NCBI RefSeq assembly: GCF_003544875.1
Contig: NZ_CP032095.1
Span: 62,001-126,000, forward strand
DNA from: Vibrio alfacsensis
Lineage (GTDB): Bacteria; Pseudomonadota; Gammaproteobacteria; Enterobacterales; Vibrionaceae
DNA length: 64,000 nt
Reading direction: 5' to 3'
Positions 55,427-64,000 of this stretch are shown in pieces. Under the pieces are notes generated by a model. The model was not told the origin of the DNA and ran no database searches. It saw only the letters and a program-made list of their open reading frames with translations. A program made the translations under genes and the position numbers. Each line of letters begins with the position of its first letter. Positions within the stretch are counted from its first letter, which is position 1.

Positions 55427-56883
55427 TTATCGAGAATTGACGTTTCCATAGTTTGTTTTTTCGTTCGTAGGCAGTACATCCTGACGATAAACACTGTAAC
55501 CCGCATTTTGAAACACAAGATTATCATGGTCTATTTCATCATCGCTTATTATTAGGATATTCATGATATCTGGTTCTTCACAGCGCTTAGTGTTACCAGA
55601 GGAAATAACCCATTGAGCAGAATCTGTATAGTTAAGGTGAGGGGAGAGCTTTAACGCCGCGCTTACAAATGCGGGGGAACGTTGGGCAATGCTCACCCAT
55701 CGGTCAGAAAGAGGCGGTTGAACGTCAATAGGATTACCCCAAATAGGGGTATTAAGGTAACGTTGCAATGACCAAAAAGTATGCAGCGTATTTTTCGATA
55801 TTATACAGATTTTCACTCCGTCACTTTCATTCTGAATCACGTCAACTAACTCTTTAAACGAAGAGCGTTTCTCCACAAAGCTTGTGTTGGACAAAGAGAT
55901 TCCAATTAAGATGCATGGAATCAATAATTTTGCGGGCCTAGGGATTTTTAGACGATTGATCGATATCGCTAATGCAATACCAATCATAGGCAATGCAAAG
56001 ATAAAGTTTCTCGGAAGCCAAAGAGGTTTAAGTGTGTACGATATAACCGAATAAAAATGATGGGCAAAACGATATAGCAAACAACAATGGGGCGCACCAC
56101 TTTTGTAATAAAATAAGTAAGAACAAAAGTATCGCCAATATCAAAAGTGTTGGTCGCCAAGAAAAACAAACGAATAAATACGTTTATAATATTTGAAATA
56201 GATGGCTCTACTGCATGCCCGACCGATTTAAGCATGGAATTCAATATGGCGGGCAGTGACAGCAGTGCGAGTATGGCATGAAGAATCACCCAGATTTTGA
56301 CTCTACTTTGATCTTTAAGTAAGAAGTGGAAACCATAACAAAAGTGGAAAAAAACGAACAGAATACCAATGGCATGAGAGTAGGACAAAATAAACCCGAG
56401 TATGAAAACGGACAGCAAGTACTTCTGTTCAGCGGTTTCTCTGTACTTCTCTATAGAGTAGAAAATGCATATCGATAGCACTGATATAAATGAATACATT
56501 CGAATTCTGGTGCTGAACTCGAACAAAAGGGGTGAGAAAAAAATAATCGCCGTGACAAGTAGCGCTGCCAGCAAGTTTTCCCTACGCCAAACATAGTTAA
56601 AACCTATTACTGTCACTAATGCATGAAGAAACGACGAGCTCATGCGAAGCCATAGGTCTGATTTCCCGGCAATCGCCCAAATGTCTAGAAATGAATAGTA
56701 GAGTGGGGGGTGAAGATCCCACCTAACAGTAAAAATAACCACTTCTATAGGGCTTCCAAGAATGGCGGTGGCTCCCCATATATCATCTCCCGTTATGGGC
56801 CTACCTACAAATGTAACAAGGTAAAAAGTCGATAACAGAAACAGGACAATAAACAGGATTAACGAAGTGGAAGCTCTAGTCAT
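55427..56883 (-). CDS. GT-C (ArnT/GT39-like) membrane glycosyltransferase, apparent frameshift
   Basis: As written the frame from 56883 is lost at the A run 56053-56057. One extra base joins YIVLPIIFFYSVISY with KPLWLPRNFIFALPMIG, giving 485 residues to 55427. Seen: the catalytic Asp loop TGDDIWGATAILG between the first membrane segments, WDLHPPLYYSFLDIWA (typical of GT-C), about nine hydrophobic segments and a soluble tail. Such enzymes use polyprenyl-phosphate sugars at the periplasmic face. The SMR carrier and UbiA genes upstream could supply that donor. Confidence 0.78.
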
Positions 56884-56894
56884 TGCTGTTCATT

Positions 56895-57263
56895 CTATTT
56901 AGAAATTAAGAAAACGCCGATAAGTATCAGCAGCGTGCCAGTTGCCTTGTGTATGGTAAGCGGTTCGTTTAAAAACCAATAAGCGAATAGCATGGTTCCG
57001 ATAAATCCAAGCCCAACGAACGGGTAGGCTTTACTCACATCTACTTTAGCTAATACACCCAACCAAATTGCTGCGCTCGATACATACGAAAAAAGTCCAC
57101 TGAGCACAAAGATATTAGTCAGTATGGAAGTGACACCACTTACAATCCCGGAGCTGAACGATGCTTGAACTGCAGGGTTAGACATGCCGTGTTTCAATAA
57201 AATTTGAGCGAGTACAGAGAAAGACACACTAACTAAAATAAGTCCTATTGATACGATATTCAT
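56895..57263 (-). CDS. SMR/EamA-type small membrane carrier
   Basis: 122 residues, four membrane helices (IGLILVSVSFSVLAQILL, FVLSGLFSYVSSAAIWLGVL, YPFVGLGFIGTMLFAYWFL, LLILIGVFLIS). It starts 4 bases inside the UbiA gene end. Proteins of this size beside GT-C transferases (as ArnE/ArnF) flip polyprenyl-phosphate sugars; a drug-efflux role is less likely here. Confidence 0.75.
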   Translation of the reverse strand: MNIVSIGLILVSVSFSVLAQILLKHGMSNPAVQASFSSGIVSGVTSILTNIFVLSGLFSYVSSAAIWLGVLAKVDVSKAYPFVGLGFIGTMLFAYWFLNEPLTIHKATGTLLILIGVFLISK

Positions 57264-58684
57264 GATATTTGTGCCATTATAGCTACAAGTCCACAGAAGC
57301 TAATTGTAATCAAGCTCCCTCGGTCTCTTAATGAAAAGATAATAGGATCATGATGCATTTCTCCTCTATGGGTCTTAATCCACATTCGCATTAACCAATA
57401 ACATAGTGCTGGCACGATCAACCAAAGAATGTCGGGCTGTTGGTATTGATTGGTTAGCACGTTATTGTTGATGTAAAAGCAGAACATCAAAACAGATAGC
57501 AAAGCGGACGATGCACCGAAGCTGTTCAATACTGCGTAATCCTCAACGGTATAATCTCGTCCTTTGGCTCTTGTTTTACCGTCAGTCTCCATCGTTTGGA
57601 TTTCAGAGCAACGTTTAACTAATGCCAAACTCAAGAAAATAAAAATCGAAAAAGCAAGCAACCAGAATGAGGCGACAACACCGATAGCCGCAGCTCCAGC
57701 GAGAATTCGAATCGTGTAGAGGAGTGCCAAAGTAACCACATCCATAGCCACATACTGCTTAACTTTAAATGAGTACAACACCGTCAATAGTAAATAAGAC
57801 AAGAGTACTAAAGTGAAATTTGCTCCAATAAACAAAGAGATGCCTAAGGCAATAGACAGCAATATAAAGCCCATCACTACCCCATCTTTAATGGTGATGC
57901 TGCCTGCGGCTAAAGGCCGATATTTTTTCTTACTGTGTGCTCTATCAGATTCAATGTCGAGCAAGTCATTAAGTATATATGTCGCTGATGCTAAAAAACT
58001 GAACGCAATAAAAGCACACAACGCATAAATGACGGTGGTGACGTTCCAAAGCCCTCCAGATACGATGAGCGGAACGAATACGAGTAAGTTTTTTAACCAT
58101 TGATGAGCCCGTATCTGTTTTAACCAAATTCTCCAATTTGGCTTCTCTGTATCAAACACTTTATCAATATTAAAGTTCTGTGCTTTCTTCATTGCTTGAT
58201 AGGTCGGATTAACTAAAACACTTTGCTCTGCATGAGAGAAGATCTCGAAGTCAATAGAGTCGTTGCCAGCATAAATGAATTTTTTACTAATTCGTTCGAT
58301 CTTCTCTAACTTTGCTCTACCTTTGAGATTGGTATTTTCATTACTGTATATACAATCATCAAATATGGCGTGTTGATTAACGACGGCTTTCGCATACTTT
58401 TCGTTCGATGCGGTCGCCAAATATATTTTTCGGCCACGCTTTTTTTCATCGGCCATGTATGACGCTAATTGCTGGTTTAATGGCAAACGGCTCATATCTA
58501 AATCGGCTCTCAATGACAGTTGGTACTTTAGATGAGATTTGCCTTTTAATAGCCAAGGAATACAGTAAAAGATGATCAGGGGGTTTTGTTTTAATGCGGC
58601 AAAAAAACTTTCGAATAATAGGTCGGTTTTAGTATATGTACCATCCAGATCCACAAACATTGGATAGTATTCGTTGTTTTCCAT
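57260..58684 (-). CDS. HAD phosphatase-UbiA prenyltransferase fusion
   Basis: 474 residues. Residues 1-180 are HAD-like: MFVDLDGTYTKTDLL (nucleophile Asp), LATASNEKYA, IYAGNDSIDFEIF. Residues 190-474 are UbiA-like with eight or nine helices and the metal-binding NDLLDIESDRAHSKKKYRPLAAG. Similar UbiA enzymes (DPPR synthase type) join phosphoribose to polyprenyl phosphate and the HAD domain could remove the 5'-phosphate. A lipid-linked pentose is therefore a reasonable product; unproven. Confidence 0.82.
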   Translation of the reverse strand: MENNEYYPMFVDLDGTYTKTDLLFESFFAALKQNPLIIFYCIPWLLKGKSHLKYQLSLRADLDMSRLPLNQQLASYMADEKKRGRKIYLATASNEKYAKAVVNQHAIFDDCIYSNENTNLKGRAKLEKIERISKKFIYAGNDSIDFEIFSHAEQSVLVNPTYQAMKKAQNFNIDKVFDTEKPNWRIWLKQIRAHQWLKNLLVFVPLIVSGGLWNVTTVIYALCAFIAFSFLASATYILNDLLDIESDRAHSKKKYRPLAAGSITIKDGVVMGFILLSIALGISLFIGANFTLVLLSYLLLTVLYSFKVKQYVAMDVVTLALLYTIRILAGAAAIGVVASFWLLAFSIFIFLSLALVKRCSEIQTMETDGKTRAKGRDYTVEDYAVLNSFGASSALLSVLMFCFYINNNVLTNQYQQPDILWLIVPALCYWLMRMWIKTHRGEMHHDPIIFSLRDRGSLITISFCGLVAIMAQIS

Positions 58685-58765
58685 AACGTACCTTTTTATG
58701 TGTTCATTCTATTTGTGGTCACTAATTTTATTACGTCCATGTGATCAAATTCTTTTAATCCAAAG

Positions 58766-59716
58766 TTATCTCAAACTCTGAATCGTGTGTTGAATGGCTT
58801 GGGTATAGAGGTCGTTGGAAAAACGCGTCGGGCCAATAAAATGAATCAGTGATACTTTCCCTAAATAGGCGTTCAAACCCGATTGCTTAGTTTCGTAACT
58901 TGGAAAGCCATGATTATGGTATTTTGGCCACTTTAGTATCTGGCTGTGTTCACATAGAGACTGCATTACATTACTAGAGAATTGCTCAGTCCCCCATTCT
59001 GACCAAGTCGCTTTCCCTAATTGTTTCTCCATAATTTCGGAAACTTCAGGCAGCAAAGTCTGTAAATGCGATCCTTTAGGAAATCCGGTAAATGCCGCAC
59101 ATCCACGCAGATAATGCGTAATATTAAGAACTTTAAGTGCAGAGAGGTTACTTTCTGCCTTTGCTTGTACATGGCTGTTTTTCCAGCTTTCTGCCAACTT
59201 TGACATGTAGTCAATAGGGACAGGATCTGGAAACATCGGCCCCCCAATAGTAAAACCGCGGTTGTCGTCCACTTGTCGACGAATTTCAGGTACCGCACCA
59301 ATAGTGACAGTGTCACTATCTAGCTGTATTACATAGTAGTCTTCTGTTCGCTTAAGTAAATAGCAGAGTCTTTCCCAGCACCCCCCTTTTGGGCAACTGA
59401 GTCTGTCGATATCTTCGATATTGACAATGATGACATTTTTTATGTGAGACGTAAGTAAGCTAAGGTCACTATCAGTTAAGCTTCCATCATTAATCAGTTC
59501 GATTTTGCAGTCCCCGAATTTTTGTATGAAAGACTTAATTGCGACTAGTGACATTTTTACCGCAGCATGATGTACCTGAGAAACCAACAGAACATCGGAG
59601 TGATCCACGCTACTTATAGGAGGCGTATCAATGACATTAGCTAACGCTTTATTGAACTTAATAAGGTTACGTTTTTTTACTAGGCGGCTAAGAAATTCTT
59701 TCACGGTGCTTTCCAT
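58766..59716 (-). CDS. Hypothetical glycosyltransferase-like protein (GT-A outline)
   Basis: 316 residues. DVLLVSQVHHAAVKMSLVAI near residue 40, IELINDGSLTDSDLSLL, YYVIQLDSDTVTIG with a D-x-D-type metal site near residue 130, and GPMFPDPV. No membrane segments. The pattern suggests a GT-A enzyme but I cannot place it in a named family. It overlaps hddC by 16 bases. Confidence 0.6.
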   Translation of the reverse strand: MESTVKEFLSRLVKKRNLIKFNKALANVIDTPPISSVDHSDVLLVSQVHHAAVKMSLVAIKSFIQKFGDCKIELINDGSLTDSDLSLLTSHIKNVIIVNIEDIDRLSCPKGGCWERLCYLLKRTEDYYVIQLDSDTVTIGAVPEIRRQVDDNRGFTIGGPMFPDPVPIDYMSKLAESWKNSHVQAKAESNLSALKVLNITHYLRGCAAFTGFPKGSHLQTLLPEVSEIMEKQLGKATWSEWGTEQFSSNVMQSLCEHSQILKWPKYHNHGFPSYETKQSGLNAYLGKVSLIHFIGPTRFSNDLYTQAIQHTIQSLR

Positions 59717-60441
59717 GCTAAGTTAGTATATTCAAAGTCTTCTTGAGCTTTTTGATAATCCTCGGGCACTCCTATATCGATAAAGTAGCCATCAGATATC
59801 GATGGTTGAACATCGTGGTTACGAATAAATGACTCTAAAAAATCGTTTTCAAAAGAAAAGGTGTCCGATTTGGGAAAGGCCTTATAAAGGCTCGGGTGAA
59901 ATAGATAAATACCGGCGTTAATCAACCCTTTATAACCACTTTTTTTCTCTTCAAATTCAGTTATGTTGTGATGCTCTACTTTTACTCGCCCATAGCGGCT
60001 TGTATCATCCATGTCTTTTAATGCCATAACAAAGTCTGCGTGCTTTTCCTTGCATTTTGAAACCATATCTGACAAGGAATATTCAACGAAAGTGTCGCCA
60101 TTAATAATCAGAATCAATTGTTCAGGACAAGGAATAATCTGCTCTATCGCTTTTTTTACTGCTCCCCCAGTCCCTAAAGGGTTAGACTCAATTGAATAGC
60201 TAATGGCTAAATTTCGGTACTTTGAGCCAAAGTGCTCAATGATTATTTCCTTTTTGTAAGACACAGCTAAAACAACCCGTACCACCCCCTGAACAATAAG
60301 GTAGTCCAAGATATATTCTAAAAAAGGTCTGTTTGCGACAGGCACCATAGGCTTGGGTAAAGAGCGACTTACGGACCTTAAGCGAGTACCTAAGCCGCCA
60401 CATAAGACGATGGCGGTTATACTATTTGTACTGCTCACCAA
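59701..60441 (-). CDS. hddC: D-glycero-D-manno-heptose 1-phosphate guanylyltransferase (HddC-like)
   Basis: 246 residues. Nucleotidyltransferase signature IVLCGGLGTRLRSVSRSLPK with KPMVPVANRPFLEYIL, LGTGGAVKKAI, IINGDTFVEY (metal Asp) and FIDIGVPEDYQKAQED. Followed in the same run by gmhA and hddA, which fixes the heptose assignment. Product: GDP-D-glycero-alpha-D-manno-heptose for the polysaccharide. Confidence 0.88.
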   Translation of the reverse strand: MVSSTNSITAIVLCGGLGTRLRSVSRSLPKPMVPVANRPFLEYILDYLIVQGVVRVVLAVSYKKEIIIEHFGSKYRNLAISYSIESNPLGTGGAVKKAIEQIIPCPEQLILIINGDTFVEYSLSDMVSKCKEKHADFVMALKDMDDTSRYGRVKVEHHNITEFEEKKSGYKGLINAGIYLFHPSLYKAFPKSDTFSFENDFLESFIRNHDVQPSISDGYFIDIGVPEDYQKAQEDFEYTNLAWKAP

Positions 60442-61012
60442 ACATTCCCTCTTCTACATAAGCACAAATAATATGACCTATAAGTATATGACTTTCCTGA
60501 ATTCTTGGCGTGTGAGAAGATGGAACGCTTATACAAATGTCACAGGCTTCTTGTATCTTACCTCCGACTCCAGCAAGCCCTATCGTCGTTAACCCAAACT
60601 CCTTTGCTGTTTTAAACGCAGATAGAATGTTTGGTGAATTACCCGATGTACTAATTCCAACAAACACATCCCCAGGCTGGCCATTCGCTTCGACTTGTCG
60701 AGAGAAGAGTCTTTCAAAACCATAGTCATTTCCAATGGCGGTTAAAATTGATGTATCTGTAGTGAGAGCCATCGCGGGTAACCCGGGCCGGTCAAATTCA
60801 AAACGACTTACAAATTCTGCTGCTATATGTTGCGCATCTGCTGCACTGCCACCATTGCCAGCAATAATTATTTTGTGGCCATGTCTATACGCATCCAATG
60901 TAGTTTTCGCAGCATTAGCAATACTTTCATTAACCCCAGGAGAAGACAACAGAGCTTGTTTTGTCTCAATAGACGCCGATATATGCTGTTGTATAAACGT
61001 TATACTGTCCAT
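60422..61012 (-). CDS. gmhA: Sedoheptulose 7-phosphate isomerase
   Basis: 196 residues. SIS fold: IIIAGNGGSAADAQHIAAEF near residue 48, ALTTDTSILTAIGNDYGFE, VGISTSGNSPNILSAFKTAKE and RIQESHILIGHIICAYVE with catalytic Glu/His. It converts sedoheptulose 7-phosphate to D-glycero-D-manno-heptose 7-phosphate. Overlaps both neighbours (13 and 20 bases). Confidence 0.94.
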   Translation of the reverse strand: MDSITFIQQHISASIETKQALLSSPGVNESIANAAKTTLDAYRHGHKIIIAGNGGSAADAQHIAAEFVSRFEFDRPGLPAMALTTDTSILTAIGNDYGFERLFSRQVEANGQPGDVFVGISTSGNSPNILSAFKTAKEFGLTTIGLAGVGGKIQEACDICISVPSSHTPRIQESHILIGHIICAYVEEGMFGEQYK

Positions 61013-62028
61013 GATTGTGTCCCCTGTTGAGTAAACCGGAATGGTTGTATATGTCCATCGAGATCTTTGAGTGCTTTTTCAACATCCAATCGTCTAATCG
61101 GGTCAACGAATAACATCATAAAACCGCCGCCGCCGGCTCCAGAAATTTTTATCGACTTCGCACCAGCACTTAACACTCGGTCTTCTATTAGCTCGATCTC
61201 CCGAGTAGATATCGCATTTGAGGTAGATTTCTTTGCATTCCAAGCGTCTCTTAACAGGTCAGCCATCCCATCAATATTTGACTTTAAAAGGCACTCTTTC
61301 ATGGAATAAGCGAGATTTTTGACTTCATGCATGGCTTCTAAAGGCTTCTTATCCTCCGAAGTCGTTGTTTTTACTTGATCATCAATAATTTGTGCGGATG
61401 AACGTGATACGCCGGTAAAAAACAGAATAATTTGACTCTCAAGCTCATTCAAAATGCTTTGTCGGATACGTAATGGATTAACAATAACGCGTTCATTGTC
61501 ATAAAACTCCATGAAGTTAAAGCCACCAAATGTCGTCGCGTATTGATCTTGCTTACCACCAGACAAGCAACAATCTTTTCGCTCAATTTCATAAGCTAAC
61601 TTAGCAACGTCATACTCTCCAAGCGGCAAATTTAACAACTGCTGATAAGCACTGAGGATAGTGACTACCATGGTAGAAGAAGACCCTAAACCACTTCCTG
61701 GAGGCGCATCAGAATGTGTATAGACTTTTACTGGGAGAGGTTCGTTGTGATTAAAGTCACGCACAATGCGGTTATAGATCGCTTTATGTAGCTGCAATTC
61801 ACCGGTTAGAGGGAGTTTTGTCTGTAACGGACAATGGAAAGTCTGTTCAATATCTTGAGCTTCAAACGTGATGCCATCTTCGGGCTTTAGGAGTTCAATT
61901 GTACAGTTAGCGTACATGTCAATCGTCGCGTTTAACACGCAACCACCATAAGTATCGCAATATGGGGAGATATCCGTACCGCCTCCCGCAATCCCTAACC
62001 TTAGAGGCGAACGAGCTCTTACAAACAT
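61000..62028 (-). CDS. hddA: D-glycero-alpha-D-manno-heptose 7-phosphate kinase
   Basis: 342 residues from ATG 62028 (AAGGA about ten bases upstream), chosen because MFVRARSPLRLGIAGGGTD is the usual N-terminus. GHMP kinase motifs: DAPPGSGLGSSSTMVV near residue 108 and KISGAGGGGFMMLF near the C-terminus. It makes heptose 1,7-bisphosphate; the phosphatase GmhB is not in the window. First gene of the minus-strand heptose run, divergent from 62227. Confidence 0.93.
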   Translation of the reverse strand: MFVRARSPLRLGIAGGGTDISPYCDTYGGCVLNATIDMYANCTIELLKPEDGITFEAQDIEQTFHCPLQTKLPLTGELQLHKAIYNRIVRDFNHNEPLPVKVYTHSDAPPGSGLGSSSTMVVTILSAYQQLLNLPLGEYDVAKLAYEIERKDCCLSGGKQDQYATTFGGFNFMEFYDNERVIVNPLRIRQSILNELESQIILFFTGVSRSSAQIIDDQVKTTTSEDKKPLEAMHEVKNLAYSMKECLLKSNIDGMADLLRDAWNAKKSTSNAISTREIELIEDRVLSAGAKSIKISGAGGGGFMMLFVDPIRRLDVEKALKDLDGHIQPFRFTQQGTQSWTV

Positions 62029-62226
62029 ATCCAAAATCCTTTTTAGCGTCTTGTGTCCTAAACCCAAAAAAATCATCTTGTTCAGTCCCGAACAAGTAGC
62101 GTCGACTTTTTGGTCTTTATTTCCTACCTATAAGTTAAAGACCATAACTATTAATTTTGCAAATTTTTGAGTCTGCTCCTAGAGTTAGCATAAGCAATGG
62201 ATTGTTTTTGATTACAGCAAACATTT

Positions 62227-63356
62227 ATGAATAAGAACGATAAAATACACGTATGCCACTTGGTTTATAGCTTTGATATCGGCGGTTTAGAGCGGGTTAT
62301 CGCAAACTGTATAACCACCTTGGACAAAAACCGTTACCATCATAGTATTATTGCACTGACAGAAATCGGAAGTTTCATATCTGAGATTGATGTTAATATC
62401 GACACTTATTCTCTAAATAAAATAAGTGGTCATGATTTTAAGTTACATTTAAAGCTGTATGACTTACTGAAAAAATCAAACCCGATGTACTACACAGCTA
62501 TAATCTATCGACTATTGAATATCATTGGCTAGCACCGTTAGTTGGCGTAAAACTAAGGGTTCATGCAGAGCACGGAAGAGATTCTTACGACATTAATGGC
62601 AGTGTTACAAAGTACAAAATACTACGTCGATTGATGAGTCCCTTTATCAACCGATTTATCGCTGTGTCAGAAGATTTAAGTGACTGGTTAAAGTATGAAG
62701 TGCATATCTACAATAAAAAAGTTGCTCTGATTAATAACGGCATCGATACTGAATACTATCGACCAAACACGAGTGACTTGTCTTTGAAACTCTCGTTTGC
62801 AGAAAAGTTTGTGTTTGGGCATGTATCTCGCCTACATCCAATCAAGAACCAAGCTTTTATTATCGATAGCTTTATAGAGGCATGTAGACAGTCTCCCCAT
62901 TTTGACCAAAATTGTATCTTAGTCATTGTTGGTGATGGCCCAGATAAAGAAAAACTCGAGCAGCGAGTCGCCGGTTGTCCTGAGATAGCCGACAAGATCA
63001 TATTTACTGGTGCGAAAACAAATGTACGTGATTATTATGACGCGTTCGATGTTTTTGTAATGGCTTCCCTGGCTGAGGGCATTCCGATGACACTCATCGA
63101 ATCTATGTCTATGTCCGTACCTCATTTAGTGACCGCCGTAGGAGGCATTAAAGAGGTCTGTGTTTCACAGGTTACAGGGGTAAGTATTCCAAATGACAAG
63201 TTGGATTCGTACTCTTCGAAGATGATAGAACTATTTGAAAACAAGCAAGATTTAGAGTCATTTTCAGACAATTCACGAAAACGCATCGTCAAATACTACA
63301 GCCAAGACGCGATGGTTGAATCTTATCACCAGCTTTATCAAACAGCGATAAATTAA
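62227..63356 (+). CDS. XrtA-locus glycosyltransferase (TIGR03088 type), apparent frameshift
   Basis: N-terminus VCHLVYSFDIGGLERVIANC is characteristic of the second PEP-CTERM/EpsH1 sugar transferase. The frame is lost at the C run 62481-62483; adding one C gives KKSNPDVLHSYNLSTIEYHW, LRVHAEHGRDSYDINGS and on to 63356, 376 residues. Donor site: INNGIDTEYYRPN, GHVSRLHPIKNQAFIID, ASLAEGIPMTLIESMSMSVP. Divergent from the heptose genes. Confidence 0.88.
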
Positions 63357-63446
63357 ATGGAAAGCTTTTTATATGCAGGATGCTTAGCAATGTTAATTTT
63401 TATTTGCATTCGAGCAACAAAAATAGAAAATGAGGATGATGAATGA
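63357..63446 (+). CDS. 29-residue single-helix membrane peptide
   Basis: ATG 63357 directly follows the glycosyltransferase stop; the frame reads ESFLYAGCLAMLIFICIRA and ends KIENEDDE with TGA overlapping the next ATG (ATGA). One membrane helix with an acidic tail. Tight coupling on both sides suggests it is translated; function unknown. Confidence 0.45.
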   Translation: MESFLYAGCLAMLIFICIRATKIENEDDE

Positions 63447-64000
63447 GAGATATCGTATTTATCATTTTCTTTGTCATTATATTATTAATCTCATTTAGAA
63501 AGCCATTTATTGCTGTGTCTATTTGGTTGTGGTCTGGACTTTTCGTTCCTGTTTACTGGTTATACGGTTTTGCAGAAGCGATTAGATATAATGTTGTTTT
63601 TGCCGCTAGCGCGATGATTGCATACGCTTTTTTCAACAATAAGCCTCCCTTAAAATTGGATGCACTTTTCTACCTCGTCCTATTGTTTTTTTTACACACA
63701 ACCATCACTACAAATAATACGCTAATTTTCCCTGCTGTTTCATGGATTATATGGGAGAATTTTTTCAAAGTAATTTTGCTCTTTTTGTTCATTTACCTAA
63801 TCATCAGAAAACAAAATCACTTTTCACTGATGATATGGTCAATTGGTTTGTCTATTGGCTTTTTGGTTTAGTTGAAGGACTTAAATTCATTAAGTCGGGT
63901 GGCTTCCATCAAATTCACGGGCCAAGTGGTCATATTTTAGCCGACAATAACCATATGGCATTAGCATTACTAATGACTATACCTTTACTGATATTCCTCA
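63443..64000 (+). CDS. Exosortase A-associated O-glycosylation ligase-like protein, 5' part, apparent frameshift
   Basis: Membrane protein beginning MRDIVFIIFFVIILLISF, with KPFIAVSIWLWSGLFVPVYW. The written frame ends at 63871. Adding one T to the run 63860-63864 continues GFFGLVEGLKFIKSGGFH, IHGPSGHILADNNHMALALL, the conserved centre of the DUF5935/O-ligase (Wzy/WaaL-like) family. The gene runs off the window. It probably polymerises or ligates the polysaccharide, or glycosylates sorted proteins. Confidence 0.82.

Overview
This window is a chromosomal stretch of a marine gammaproteobacterium, most likely a Vibrio or close relative. Codon usage, a Photobacterium/Vibrio-type SEC-C protein and a cysDN-plus-SLC13 sulfate operon point that way; no rRNA or tRNA was seen to confirm it.

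Layout. 1-6500 is a mixed accessory region: the end of an amidase gene, a yefM-yoeB toxin-antitoxin (TA) pair, a second TA locus whose ParE-like toxin has a nonsense codon, repeat-rich DNA, a lipoprotein nuclease/phosphatase, and a broken PAP2 gene beside a possible IS end. 6816-22613 is a catabolic island: an HsaA-like flavin monooxygenase, a KshB-like reductase, a dedicated electron-transfer flavoprotein, a LuxR-type regulator, an enoyl-CoA hydratase and an eight-gene operon. That operon (SDR, MaoC-DUF35, ACAD, MaoC, Ltp2-like aldolase, three ACADs) has the content of the actinobacterial igr operon for steroid side-chain removal. Two PEP-CTERM protein genes (9627 and 22848) flank or interrupt the island, each behind a good sigma-54 promoter. 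23536-27730 is cysD-cysN-SLC13 for sulfate uptake and activation.

28239-33899 holds four consecutive genes. Three match the Campylobacter capsule phosphoramidate pathway: glutamine kinase, gamma-glutamyl-CDP-amidate hydrolase and CTP:phosphoglutamine cytidylyltransferase. The fourth is a CDP-glycerol-transferase-like protein that could place the group. 34540-54607 is an exosortase A (XrtA) exopolysaccharide locus: glycosyltransferases, amidotransferase, exosortase, FemAB, deacetylase and polyprenyl-P sugar transferase on the minus strand, then export lipoprotein, chain-length protein, tyrosine kinase and outer-membrane protein on the plus strand. 54650-62028 (minus) adds a GT-C enzyme, SMR-type carrier and HAD-UbiA fusion (a likely lipid-linked sugar module) and hddC-gmhA-hddA for GDP-heptose. 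62227-64000 (plus) has another XrtA-type glycosyltransferase and the start of an O-ligase. Together 28-64 kb encodes a decorated surface polysaccharide plus the sorting enzyme that anchors PEP-CTERM proteins.

Quality warning. At least eleven genes are each broken by the apparent loss of one base in a homopolymer run. Restoring one base gives an intact family-length protein in every case where the gene is complete. This looks like homopolymer undercalling rather than gene decay, so these genes are described as single units with an apparent frameshift.
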